A DNA stretch of 64,000 bases from Pseudomonas sp. TTU2014-080ASC (lineage in GTDB: Bacteria; Pseudomonadota; Gammaproteobacteria; Pseudomonadales; Pseudomonadaceae). How positions within the stretch are numbered: position 1 is the first letter of the stretch; each line of letters opens with the position of its first letter. This document shows positions 7,132 through 16,354 of this stretch, one piece after another. The position numbers and the translations under genes were made by a program. The notes beneath the pieces are model-generated. The model did not search any database and had not been told where the DNA came from. It worked only from the letters and a program-made list of their open reading frames with translations. The stretch spans positions 164,994 through 228,993 of the forward strand of contig NZ_LKKK01000015.1 in the NCBI RefSeq assembly GCF_001446935.1, read 5' to 3'.

Positions 7132-9425
7132 TTTGGCGCCCCTTTCAGGGGGTTAATCTCTTTATCCAGCCAAGCGAGTGCTTTAGCGATGTAACCTGGG
7201 CAGACAATCGAATTGTCCATACTTGCCCGCTCGAACATGGTGGCCGCGAACTCTCCTTTCTTGAAATTCTTGCGCAACAACTTATGAAGCTCGTTGCATA
7301 GAGTTTTATCATCGGGGTTTGCAGCAACGACTTTAACGACCGCTGCAAGTGGTCCAGACAGTTTTTCTACCGCCTCCTCTCCCTGCTTCGCAGTCTTACT
7401 CTCCTCAGCCAGCCCCCTGAACCAGCCAATATTGGACAACACTAGCGAGTCCTCAAAAGAGCTTGGCCAAGGACCATCATCGGTAACAGGGAGCTGCCAT
7501 GCAAAGCGCACTCGCCCCCCTTTTTCGCTGCTCCAGATAAGGTCTGCCTCTTTTGGCGCAGACATTAAGTGAAGCTGTTTCAGTCCTGGATGCCACTCAT
7601 TCAGAGTGTCATTACCGCATTCTAAGTTGGCTGGGTCGTCTATCGGCGCAGCCTTCCGTACAGGCTTACCACTCTCGGATGTGGTCAACTGGACTGGATC
7701 AATGTCAGTGATTACAACAGTTGGAACTCCCAGCTTCTCAACAAGCGGTCTCAGCCGGTGAGCGTGACGTCCTCCGATATCAAGGAAAGATAGGTATCGT
7801 TTGTTCAGTTCAGGAAATTCACGCTCGATAAATAGAGGCACAAGCATGCGCTCGGCTGTGCCTTCGACGAAAATTGCTGCATCAGCAAATAACAGATCGG
7901 AGTGCTGAACTCGAAAATATCTCTCAGCGAAAATTCGCGTTTCTCGATCCTCACCAAACGCATCTGCAAGGCTGACTACGTCAGAACTATGCATGCCGCA
8001 AGCGCTATTGGTAGGAACTCTCCGGATATACCGCAAGCGATCAAAATTTTCAGCGTGAGCAAGATGGCTCGCATGCGTAGTGATAATGAGCTGACTGCTG
8101 AGATGCTTGTATTCGTCGGCAGTAGGTGTGATCAACTCCGCTGCACGATGCGAAAAAGTTCGTTGCACCTGGACATGCAAGTGTGCCTCCGGCTCCTCAA
8201 TCATCACCAGATGCACAGCAGCAGGAGCACCTTCCACAGGCTTCAATCTGGATTCGCGGAAAGAGACGAGCTGATAGCTGAGGGACTGCAAGTTCTGGTA
8301 GCCCAAGCCAATTGAGTGTTCAGGCAAGAACATGTTTTCGCTGGTGTCGTATAGGCGGTATTGCACAGCCGTACTGTGGTCAAGCAGATCCCCCGTTTGG
8401 ATTCGTGTTCTGAAGCTAATTTCCTGTGGATCATGAAGACCTGGATAGCCGAGCGTTTTCACTTCTTCGATGGAGGTAGATAAAGCGTCCTTTATTCGCT
8501 GATCCAGGTCTTGTTGGGCCTCAGCTATTGCTTTGACTAGCTCAGGCTGGTTGCCCTGTCCACTCGTAGCGATATTCAGGTGTTGACGGGCGTACTTCAG
8601 TAGTTGGTTTGAGAATAGACCAACCCGATGAGTACCTGTGCTTGAGCGTGACTCGGCCTCTTCTGCTCCAAAGCCACGTTGAGCGGCCACAAAATCTACT
8701 CGGAACAACCTCGAAAGCTTGGCACGATCTATTGGCGTAGAACCTGGCGGGAGGGGCTGTGGTGTTGTCTGAGCAATATTTGGCAGCGGCCCTTGCAGCG
8801 GATCTAGCTTATAGATCAGGACACGACCAAGGTCAGAGGGATATCTGAGCCAGTAGTCAAGAAGATCCACAGGCCATGCTTGCGCTGCCTTATCAAATTC
8901 TTTTACAGGATCCCTTGCCTCTCTATAGCGCCAAGCTAAGCGCTGGAGGTCTTCAACTGATGAGGCTGGCTCAAGCCGCAGGCGTATACCAACAGGTCCG
9001 CCATCCCAACTAAGAGAAGTGATAAATGGAGAAACTAAGTGATAAGAACCAAGTTTTGCATCAAACCAAAGGTCCAAAGTTGGCATGCAACCAAGCAGCG
9101 TATCCAGTTGAGTTTGCCATTGCTCAATACTCGAACCATCAGATGCTGGGTCTTCAGTTAACGCGTCCCACTGCTCCCCCAAGTCTCGCAGTTTTTGCCA
9201 TTGGTCGAGGCTGATATCAAAAGGGCCGAAGCTGCTTGAGTCTGAAAGAAAGTTTCGGATTGCGAGAAAGATAGAGGTTTTACCGCTGTTGTTCGCGCCG
9301 ACTAGAACTGTCGTCTTTTGATCAATGTGCACTCGAGTTTGAGCAAGACGTCGAAAACGACTGATTTCAATACAGGAAAGGCTGAGGCTTACTGATGGAC
9401 AAGGCTTAGACGTCTTAACGCTCAT
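7128..9425 (-). CDS. OLD-family ATP-dependent endonuclease, AAA/ABC ATPase plus TOPRIM (GajA-like)
   Basis: The 765-residue protein has an N-terminal ABC/SMC-type ATPase: Walker A GANNSGKT (43-50), a signature-like segment near GLGYQNLQSLSYQL (about 373-386), Walker B VMIEEPEAHLH (407-417) and the switch His in TTHASH (449-454). A TOPRIM domain follows, with the conserved Glu in FVEGTAERML (E521) and the DxD in VITDIDP (D574, D576). This is the layout of OLD nucleases. Tandem association with a UvrD helicase makes it class 2, as in Gabija. GajA is typically about 580 residues; this one has long insertions at about 70-330 and an unrecognised C-terminal region. It starts at the ATG at 9425 after an AAGGGG Shine-Dalgarno and is the first gene of the operon. 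Confidence 0.92.
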   Translation of the reverse strand: MSVKTSKPCPSVSLSLSCIEISRFRRLAQTRVHIDQKTTVLVGANNSGKTSIFLAIRNFLSDSSSFGPFDISLDQWQKLRDLGEQWDALTEDPASDGSSIEQWQTQLDTLLGCMPTLDLWFDAKLGSYHLVSPFITSLSWDGGPVGIRLRLEPASSVEDLQRLAWRYREARDPVKEFDKAAQAWPVDLLDYWLRYPSDLGRVLIYKLDPLQGPLPNIAQTTPQPLPPGSTPIDRAKLSRLFRVDFVAAQRGFGAEEAESRSSTGTHRVGLFSNQLLKYARQHLNIATSGQGNQPELVKAIAEAQQDLDQRIKDALSTSIEEVKTLGYPGLHDPQEISFRTRIQTGDLLDHSTAVQYRLYDTSENMFLPEHSIGLGYQNLQSLSYQLVSFRESRLKPVEGAPAAVHLVMIEEPEAHLHVQVQRTFSHRAAELITPTADEYKHLSSQLIITTHASHLAHAENFDRLRYIRRVPTNSACGMHSSDVVSLADAFGEDRETRIFAERYFRVQHSDLLFADAAIFVEGTAERMLVPLFIEREFPELNKRYLSFLDIGGRHAHRLRPLVEKLGVPTVVITDIDPVQLTTSESGKPVRKAAPIDDPANLECGNDTLNEWHPGLKQLHLMSAPKEADLIWSSEKGGRVRFAWQLPVTDDGPWPSSFEDSLVLSNIGWFRGLAEESKTAKQGEEAVEKLSGPLAAVVKVVAANPDDKTLCNELHKLLRKNFKKGEFAATMFERASMDNSIVCPGYIAKALAWLDKEINPLKGAPK

Positions 9426-9664
9426 CGATACCCCTTATTTGTTCGCGAGATTTCAGCGCTGCCGAGTGGCTTAATGATTGGTAGGCAGATAGATAAACCT
9501 GCTATCACTCCTATTAATGGCTTGCCGCTTTCAATGAGCAATAAATGCCTCGCCCAAGAGATGGCATATAGCCATAGATAACGCTTCGAACGAGTTCCCG
9601 CAAGAGGGACTTAACTCCTATATCTATTCCGCTCATTGCCATTACAGGACACTGCTGATCGCCC
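9426..9664. other. Non-coding gap upstream of the OLD operon
   Basis: This stretch looks AT-richer than the core genes and should hold the promoter of the minus-strand OLD/UvrD/BRCT operon. I could not identify a convincing -35/-10 pair, an attachment site, a tRNA fragment or a direct repeat shared with the other flank at 3893-4124. Confidence 0.5.
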
Positions 9665-9698
9665 AAAAAACTAGGGCCTGTACTCAGACAGGCCCTAG
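9665..9698 (-). terminator. Terminator of the alpha-2-macroglobulin gene
   Basis: An 11-base perfect stem, CTAGGGCCTGT (9671-9681) with ACAGGCCCTAG (9688-9698), encloses a 6-base loop. On the minus strand it is followed by a run of six T (A-run at 9665-9670). It lies just after the stop codon of the gene at 9716, so it should stop read-through from that gene into the OLD operon on the same strand. Confidence 0.92.
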
Positions 9699-9715
9699 TC
9701 ACTCACTACCGCGCG

Positions 9716-12700
9716 CTAGCGCTCAAACACATTCATCACCCCAGGCGATGTGCCCACGGCATGCCAGTTCGGCCGGTACATGGATTCAACCTGCGGTGGC
9801 GGCACGCGGTAGCTGCCCGGCGTTACTGCGCGGGCCAGGTAGAGCAGATGGGTGGTGTCGTAGCTTTCTACATCCACCGCAGCCACATAACGATCGGCGC
9901 GGAACTCCTGATGCTTGATGTTGGCTTCCTGCATTTGCTGCAACGCTTCTTTCATGGCGCTGCTGGCGTCTTCCAGGCTGGCGGAGCTTTGCGCCAGATT
10001 CTGGTTTTCCAGTTCAAGGCCTGCGGGCAGCAGGTCCACCACCAAGGCATCCGGCACGCGCTGGTTGGCGCGGACTGTCAGGTGTACCAGCACCAGCTCG
10101 CCGCTGCGCAGGTTGCTGATATCCAGCGCATTGCCCTGCATATCCAAATAGCGGCGGCCGATGGACAGGTTCTGCCCGGAAGCCGCCGGCGCATGGGTCG
10201 GATAGCCGGACAGGGTGAGCTGCTGGTATAGCGGCGTTTCCGACGGGTTGGCCGAGGTATTGGTGACGGTGAACGGCGCGACCAGATCCTTGCCATCCAG
10301 CTTCACACCGCCCTGCTGATTGCCCAAATCAAAACTCAGGCTGCCGCTTTGCAGGCTGGCGCTCCAATTCGACTCTGGTTTGTTGATCAGGTTACGACCG
10401 GCGAGGAACAGCGCGTTGCTTTCCTGCGTGGACAACCAGCGCTGGCTGGCGACTTCATCAGACAGTTCAAATAGGCGCTGTTCGCGGCTGTTCGCTGCCA
10501 GATTGTTCTCCTCCAGCAGGGCCAGAATCAGGGCCTGATCGCGCAGTGCGCTGCCGTAATCCCCCAGCCAATCACGGGTATTACGGCGGGCATTCAGGCC
10601 TTGCTGCAACACTTCATCGGCGCGAGGCTTATCGCCCATTTTCTGCAGGGCAATCGCCAGCTGCACCAACGGCAGGCCAGATGCGCTCTGGTTGCGGCGC
10701 TCATACAAGCTACGCAGGGAGCCAAGCGGTGCTTGTTGGCTGCGCGACAACACATAACCGGCGTAAGCCTGCAAGGCGAAACGGGCGTGGGCGTTGTTGT
10801 CGTTGTAGCCGAGATCAACCACGCTGCTGTCTTGCAGATAACGCAGCAGCCGCTCGCTGGCTTTTTTCAGCGCCTCTTCTGGCACACCAAAGCCCTGCTC
10901 ACGGGCACGCAGGAGGAAATCGGTGACGTAAACCGAGACCCACGCGGCCTCTTCACTGTCCGCGCCCCACATGCCAAAGCTGCCGTTGTGGCGCTGCATG
11001 CCCAGCAGGCGGTCAATACCAATCTCAATGGAGCGCCGGCGTTTTTCTTCCGGCTCGCCCTCTATGCCGAGGCGCTTCAGCGACGCATTGTCCGCGTACA
11101 ACGACGGATACAGGCCGCTAGTGGTCTGTTCAGCACAGCCATACGGATAGGCTTTCAACGCCCGGATTTGCTCGCCGATGTTCAGCGGCGGACGGCTGGA
11201 CAAGGCCAGACGCGCCTCCAGCCCGGCCGGTTCGAATGACTCCACAGCACTGTGCGGCAGCGTCCAGTTTTCGTCTTTGATCACGGCGCGGAACTGCTGC
11301 AACTGCGCCGGGAACGCCGGACGTACACCGATCTGCCACTGACGGCTGAACGGTGCAGCGCCCTCCGGCAATTGCAGGCCCTGCACGTCCACCTTGATCA
11401 CACCTTCGCCGTAACCGCCGTGGGCCCTGACCGGGATTTTCAGGGTATTGCGCTGTTTATCTTTCAGGGCGACCGACAGGCTCTGAGTGGCCTGGCCGTT
11501 TTCCAGCGCCAGCTGGCCTGTGGCCGAAACCAGAACAGTCAGGTTCTGCGCCTGCCCGGAGAGGTTGTTGAGGTCGAGCGCGACGCGGGTCTGGTCGCCA
11601 CCGGCCATAAAGCGCGGCGCAGCCAGTTCAGCCACCAGCGGTGCGGCTACAACGGTCTTAGCTTCAGCGACGCCAAATTCTTCTTCGTCCCACACCTGCG
11701 CCATCAACCGCAGCTCGCCGTTGAAGTCGGGGATGTTCAGGGTGACTTGCGCCTCGCCCTGTTCATTCAACGTCACCGCCTCGCTTTGCAGAGCAACGAT
11801 TTGCACCGTGGTATTGGGGCGTTTGCCACCGGCAGCCATCTCGCCGTCACCACCGAAAGCCAGCGAAGCCACTCGGCCCTGACCGGCTTCGATCAGTTGC
11901 CCGTACACGTCGAACTGATCTGCACCGTAGGCCTTGCGCCCGAAGAAACCGGTGAACGGGTCAGGCGTTGCGTATTCGGTGATATTGAGGATGCCTACAT
12001 CCACCGCCGCAAGCAGTACGCGGGCTTTTTCAGCGGCGCTGCCGTCAGCCTTCTGCGCTTTGACGCTGACTGTCAGCGGCTGATTCGGACGGATGCGCTC
12101 AGCCGCGTTCAGTTGCAGCGCCAGCTTGCGCTCGTTGCGATCCAGCGGCAGATGCAGCAGGCCCACGGCGCGTTTAGGCGTGGCATTGCTTTTGCGCTCG
12201 CCGGGACGAATCACCAGTGCGCTGATGTACAGATCATGCCGCGCCCAGGCTTTATCCACAGGCACAGAGAAGGTTTTGCCTTCAGCCGGTACGTCGATCT
12301 CTTCCCACCACAGCGGCCCTTCGCTGGACTCCACCATCAGGTAGCCCTTGCCTGCTGCGGGCGGCGTGACCGTAACCTGAGCTTTTTCGCCATCGGCGTA
12401 GGCCGGTTTATCCAGCGCCAGCTTGACCTGATCCGGGCGTACCGCGCCGCCTTCGGCATTGTCCTGCCAGCGGTAACCGGCCCAGAAACGCAGGCTGCTG
12501 AGCAGGCCGGTCTGGCTGTCGATCACTTCAACGCGGTACGGCCCCCACTCCACCGGGAAGCTGACTTTGGCCGTGCCGTCCTTCTGCACAGCAACAGTTT
12601 CTTCCGCCAGATTCAGGTACTTCTCGGTGTAGCCGTGGCTCCAGCCATCGCTCTCGGAGTAGTTCCAGTAGTAGTCGCGGCGCTCGCGCACCAAGCGCAC

Positions 12701-14641
12701 TTTCAGCTCATTGGCAGCCAGTTTGTTGCCGTTGATATCGGCGACTAGCACTTCGAATTCGGCCAGACCGTCGGCATCGACTTCTTCGCCATCGAACAGA
12801 CCACGCACACCCGGCAGGCGATCCGCAGGCCAAACCGGCTGGGTAACACGACGGGTAATGGCACGGCCGCCTGACTCCTGCAGGCTGGCCTGTAGGGTCA
12901 GATTCAGCGGTGATTTAACCTCGCTCCAGCGGCTCTCCTGATAGATCTGGCCGTGGCCGTCGTCATCCAGTTTGATCTCGTCCAGTTCGATGTCTTCGCT
13001 CAACTCGCCTTCGGTTACCGAGCCGAATTGATAGCCGGGCAGTTTTTCCACGGCCTCGCGGGCCGGGCGCACATACAGCTGGCCGCTCAGGCGATTGCCC
13101 GAGGCAGGCGCGCCGTACAAATAACGACCTGTGACGTCGAAGGTGACGCTTTCATCGGGGCGATACGCAGCGTCTTCGCCACGGCTTTTCAGCTCCAGCG
13201 CCATGCGCTCAGGGAGGAAGTCTTCAACGGAGAATTCGTACAGCTGCGGCTTGCCGTCACCCAGATCGAGCAGCAGCTTCCAGCGGCCAGTAGGCGCTTC
13301 ATCAGCCAGTTGCAGCTGATATTGATAGAAGCCGGACTCGTCCGCCTGCCAGACAAACTTACGGCTGACCTGCTCATCCGGCCGACGCACTTCGACATTG
13401 ACCGGCTGGTTGTTGACCTTGCGACCGTCAGCGGTGCGCAGCAGGCCATTGAGCAGCACGGTTTCACCGGGGCGATACAAGTCACGCGGGCCAAACACAA
13501 AGAACTGCAGCGGGTGAGCTTTCGGCCCGGTGATATCGAATTCGGACAAATCCAGCGCAGCGGTGTTCAGGCGCAGCAGGCTGGTCTGGCCGTCTTTATG
13601 GGCAATGACCAGCTCGGCCTTGGCAGGCAGCGGCAGCTCGGCGTGGCCGTCGGAGTCGGTCTTGGCTTCGGCCAGCAGTGCCCCTTTGTTATCCACAACC
13701 TCAAGATTCACACCGCTGATGGCGCTGCCACCTTCAAGTGCTTGAGTGAACACATCCAGGCGATCCTGATAGCGACGGGCCGACAGGCCGATATCGCTCA
13801 GACTGAACAGCGTGGCGGGCTGGGAATAGTTGTAGGTCCCGGCCTGACGCATGACGGCCAGATACAGGCCCGGCTCTTTAAAAGCCTCAACACCGCCAAT
13901 CGGCAGCAGCAAGGTTTCGCGGGTATTGCGCTTGGGGTTCAGGTCAAAGCGGCCGGTGTAGACCAGATCGGCCATAGGCAGCAATTCACGGGACTCCCAG
14001 TTATCCAGCATGCCGGACTGATTCCAGCGGTTAAGGAAGCTCGGCAAGGCATCGGATTTGATGCGGAAGAACTCGACGTTGACCTTATCCACATTCAGCG
14101 CGATTACCGGCAGGCCTTCGGCAAGGCGTGCAGGCAGCAGCGAGCCACGGCTGGCAAAGCCAACGGTGGGTTCGATATCCCGGGTTTCCAGACGGGTCAC
14201 GTGCTCGCTAGCCAGACTCTCGCCATTCACGGCCTTGAGCCCGGCATCCACGGTCAGCACCAGCTTACGCTTGGGCTCCAGATGGCGCATGCGCACTTCC
14301 ATCCGGTTATCGGACAGCTCCCAGGCACCGTCCACTTTGCCGTCCTTGCTGTCGACCAGATGCAAGCGGTCTGCGAGTTTCTGATCCGCGTCCAGCGGCA
14401 CCGAGAAGGTCACCGACAGCGTGCTGGCACCGTCCAGCTGGACCTCGGAGACGTCGATCACAGAAAGGTCACGACCGGCATAACGCTCGGCCAGTGCCTT
14501 GCTGTCCAGCTTGGGTTTGGCAGCCTCGGCTACCACGGGTGCAGCGGTTGTTGCAGCGGCCTCCGTGGCTTTGTCTGTGGATGAGTCACAAGCACTGAGC
14601 AAACCCAAAACCAGTGCCAGAAGTATTCCTTTCTTCTGCAT
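9716..14641 (-). CDS. Alpha-2-macroglobulin family lipoprotein (YfhM-like)
   Basis: This 1641-residue periplasmic lipoprotein is of the bacterial alpha-2-macroglobulin type, thought to trap foreign proteases that breach the outer membrane. It starts with a short signal peptide ending in the lipobox LLSAC, followed by Asp, which often marks inner-membrane retention. Many beta-rich macroglobulin domains follow. The reactive thioester motif is present as YGCAEQ (Cys and Gln two apart), near base 11140, and is followed by a helical thioester domain. Length fits E. coli YfhM (about 1650). Its usual partner, penicillin-binding protein PbpC, is not next to it in this window: the downstream side is the OLD operon and the upstream side is divergent. 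Confidence 0.95.
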   Translation of the reverse strand: MQKKGILLALVLGLLSACDSSTDKATEAAATTAAPVVAEAAKPKLDSKALAERYAGRDLSVIDVSEVQLDGASTLSVTFSVPLDADQKLADRLHLVDSKDGKVDGAWELSDNRMEVRMRHLEPKRKLVLTVDAGLKAVNGESLASEHVTRLETRDIEPTVGFASRGSLLPARLAEGLPVIALNVDKVNVEFFRIKSDALPSFLNRWNQSGMLDNWESRELLPMADLVYTGRFDLNPKRNTRETLLLPIGGVEAFKEPGLYLAVMRQAGTYNYSQPATLFSLSDIGLSARRYQDRLDVFTQALEGGSAISGVNLEVVDNKGALLAEAKTDSDGHAELPLPAKAELVIAHKDGQTSLLRLNTAALDLSEFDITGPKAHPLQFFVFGPRDLYRPGETVLLNGLLRTADGRKVNNQPVNVEVRRPDEQVSRKFVWQADESGFYQYQLQLADEAPTGRWKLLLDLGDGKPQLYEFSVEDFLPERMALELKSRGEDAAYRPDESVTFDVTGRYLYGAPASGNRLSGQLYVRPAREAVEKLPGYQFGSVTEGELSEDIELDEIKLDDDGHGQIYQESRWSEVKSPLNLTLQASLQESGGRAITRRVTQPVWPADRLPGVRGLFDGEEVDADGLAEFEVLVADINGNKLAANELKVRLVRERRDYYWNYSESDGWSHGYTEKYLNLAEETVAVQKDGTAKVSFPVEWGPYRVEVIDSQTGLLSSLRFWAGYRWQDNAEGGAVRPDQVKLALDKPAYADGEKAQVTVTPPAAGKGYLMVESSEGPLWWEEIDVPAEGKTFSVPVDKAWARHDLYISALVIRPGERKSNATPKRAVGLLHLPLDRNERKLALQLNAAERIRPNQPLTVSVKAQKADGSAAEKARVLLAAVDVGILNITEYATPDPFTGFFGRKAYGADQFDVYGQLIEAGQGRVASLAFGGDGEMAAGGKRPNTTVQIVALQSEAVTLNEQGEAQVTLNIPDFNGELRLMAQVWDEEEFGVAEAKTVVAAPLVAELAAPRFMAGGDQTRVALDLNNLSGQAQNLTVLVSATGQLALENGQATQSLSVALKDKQRNTLKIPVRAHGGYGEGVIKVDVQGLQLPEGAAPFSRQWQIGVRPAFPAQLQQFRAVIKDENWTLPHSAVESFEPAGLEARLALSSRPPLNIGEQIRALKAYPYGCAEQTTSGLYPSLYADNASLKRLGIEGEPEEKRRRSIEIGIDRLLGMQRHNGSFGMWGADSEEAAWVSVYVTDFLLRAREQGFGVPEEALKKASERLLRYLQDSSVVDLGYNDNNAHARFALQAYAGYVLSRSQQAPLGSLRSLYERRNQSASGLPLVQLAIALQKMGDKPRADEVLQQGLNARRNTRDWLGDYGSALRDQALILALLEENNLAANSREQRLFELSDEVASQRWLSTQESNALFLAGRNLINKPESNWSASLQSGSLSFDLGNQQGGVKLDGKDLVAPFTVTNTSANPSETPLYQQLTLSGYPTHAPAASGQNLSIGRRYLDMQGNALDISNLRSGELVLVHLTVRANQRVPDALVVDLLPAGLELENQNLAQSSASLEDASSAMKEALQQMQEANIKHQEFRADRYVAAVDVESYDTTHLLYLARAVTPGSYRVPPPQVESMYRPNWHAVGTSPGVMNVFER

Positions 14642-14834
14642 CGCTACGAACTCCGCCGAGGCTCTAAATAAAGTGACGACACTATAGTCGAGTCAAGTTG
14701 CACTTTTACAGTGCAGCGGCACGGCAGTACTGGGCATCACAGGGGTGACAGTAAAACTTCAGGCTGGGCATTATCTGCCCGGTATATACGCGAGATGGAC
14801 GGCATTTCACCCCTGATTGCACACAGGTCACATC

Positions 14835-15371
14835 ATGAACAGCACCGATCACCTGCTTTTGCTAGCCAACTACAACCAGTGGATGAACCAGAAGCTCTAC
14901 ACCTGCGCCGCTTCATTGAGCCCAGAGCAGCTCATGGAAAATAAAGGTGCGTATTTCAGCTCCCTGTTCGGCACGTTGAATCATATTGCAGTGGCGGACA
15001 CTATCTGGCTCAAACGCATGGCCAACCATCCCGCCTGCGCACCATTGCTCAACGAGCTGTCGGGCATTACTGCGCCATCCCGCCTCGACGCCTTGCTTTT
15101 CCCGGATCTGGAAGGGCTGCTGGAATACCGTCAATGGTTGGATCAGCTGATCATCCATTTTGTCGGGAACCTGCCTGTTCAGGCACTGAGTGAGGGGCTG
15201 AGCTACGCCAACATGAAAGGCACCCGCTCAACCCGCAACCTGTATGCGCTACTGACGCACGTCTTCAATCACCAAACTCACCACCGTGGCCAAGCCACCA
15301 CCTTGCTGTATCAGCTGGGGATTGATCCGGGCAGCACAGACTTGCTCAACCTGATCCCAGAAGTCGATTAA
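14835..15371 (+). CDS. DinB family protein (four-helix putative metal-dependent protein)
   Basis: The 178-residue protein belongs to the DinB/YfiT superfamily of four-helix-bundle proteins, several of which are thiol- or metal-dependent hydrolases or transferases. It begins HLLLLANYNQWMNQKLY and has the typical NHIAVADTIWLKR stretch. The C-terminal His cluster THVFNHQTHHRGQ supplies, with the His in NHI, the expected three-His metal site. I chose the ATG at 14835. A TTG at 14817 in the same frame would add six residues with no good ribosome site. The substrate is unknown. It is transcribed away from the macroglobulin gene. Confidence 0.85.
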   Translation: MNSTDHLLLLANYNQWMNQKLYTCAASLSPEQLMENKGAYFSSLFGTLNHIAVADTIWLKRMANHPACAPLLNELSGITAPSRLDALLFPDLEGLLEYRQWLDQLIIHFVGNLPVQALSEGLSYANMKGTRSTRNLYALLTHVFNHQTHHRGQATTLLYQLGIDPGSTDLLNLIPEVD

Positions 15372-15545
15372 GCCTGAGCAACAGCGATCAAGGCGCGCGC
15401 CGGATAATCCGCAAAGAGTGACAACCGGCTCACAGAGCACGCAGACAAGGACTTACGTACCTCCCAATGAGCTATTTTTCAAAGTGGCGGCACTGATCGC
15501 CCGACCACCTCTGAATTAGGCTCAAACTGCCGGGGAACTCATACG

Positions 15546-16253
15546 ATGTTCGATTCATTGACCACAATGATGTCTCGTGTCATCGCCGCCACACTGCTGT
15601 GCAGTTTCACTGGCCCGGCCTTGGCACAAGTAAAGTCACTGGCAACCGTACCCGTAACAGGTCATGCACCCGTGGCGCTCAAGCCTGCGCTGATCTACCT
15701 GATTAGCGATACGGATAAAAACGGGCTTATCACCGCTGGCGACAGGCTGCAGATCCAATGGAAAATCACCACCGAGGTGAGCGATCCAGACGGTGACACC
15801 ATCAAAAGCGCCCGTTTTGAATGGTTTGCAGACGGAGAGCTGATCAGCACCCATCACACGATCACAATCGAAGAGGCCTATGAGGGCAAGAGGATCACCG
15901 CCAACGCTTACGCCCAGACCGACCCGAATATCACAGAACCGTTTGAAAGCCTCGATGGCCCTGCAGGTATCGCCCCGGCGCTTGGCCTGTCAGAAATCAT
16001 TGTGCAGCCCGGTACCACGTTAACCCATCTGTCCCTCAGCGGACTGGTGGATGGCTATCCCAACGTCGGCCAAACCCTTACGGCAAACGTCAGCTGTGTC
16101 AGCACCTGCGCTGAGTTGGTTTACACCTGGAGTATCGAGAGCGCCGTCGGCAGCAACACCTATACCGTGATCACAGGCGCAACCGGGAAAACCTACACCC
16201 CGCTCAAAGGTGATCAAAAGCGCCGCATCCAGATCGTCGTCAGAAACAAATAA
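15546..16253 (+). CDS. Exported Ig-like protein of unknown function
   Basis: The 235-residue protein has an N-terminal signal peptide (hydrophobic stretch ending GPALAQ). The mature part appears to be two beta-sandwich modules. The first has DTDKNGLITAGDRLQIQW and an acidic SDPDGD turn. The second runs LSGLVDGYPNVGQTLTAN to YTWSIES and TYTPLKGDQKRRI, with a Cys pair (VSCVSTC) that may form a disulfide. The second module resembles the Ig-like repeats of invasin-type and Zir-type secreted proteins. That resemblance is by eye and weak. No neighbouring gene suggests a partner. Confidence 0.6.
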   Translation: MFDSLTTMMSRVIAATLLCSFTGPALAQVKSLATVPVTGHAPVALKPALIYLISDTDKNGLITAGDRLQIQWKITTEVSDPDGDTIKSARFEWFADGELISTHHTITIEEAYEGKRITANAYAQTDPNITEPFESLDGPAGIAPALGLSEIIVQPGTTLTHLSLSGLVDGYPNVGQTLTANVSCVSTCAELVYTWSIESAVGSNTYTVITGATGKTYTPLKGDQKRRIQIVVRNK

Positions 16254-16354
16254 CCCGCATTCACTGGACCAGCAAAAAGTGTTCAAGGTCGATTAATCCC
16301 CCGTTCGTCATCTTGCCCCTCTAAACTGGCGCTTTTACGCTCCGAGCAGACTGG

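Noticed and set aside
4125..9425. Calling the locus plain Gabija (gajA-gajB)
   Set aside because: Domain content agrees, but both proteins are much longer than the classical ones and a third coupled gene is present; I describe it as Gabija-like only.
9514..9702. Small 62-codon minus-strand frame in the gap before the OLD operon
   Set aside because: It runs through the macroglobulin terminator hairpin and has no convincing ribosome site.
12953..14584. Plus-strand open frame of 543 codons opposite the macroglobulin gene (also 11252-12748)
   Set aside because: Antisense shadows of a clearly coding lipoprotein gene; compositions are Gln/His-rich without motifs.
16262..16354. LexA box for SOS control of the DinF-like MATE gene
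   Set aside because: No CTG-N10-CAG palindrome is visible before the gene.
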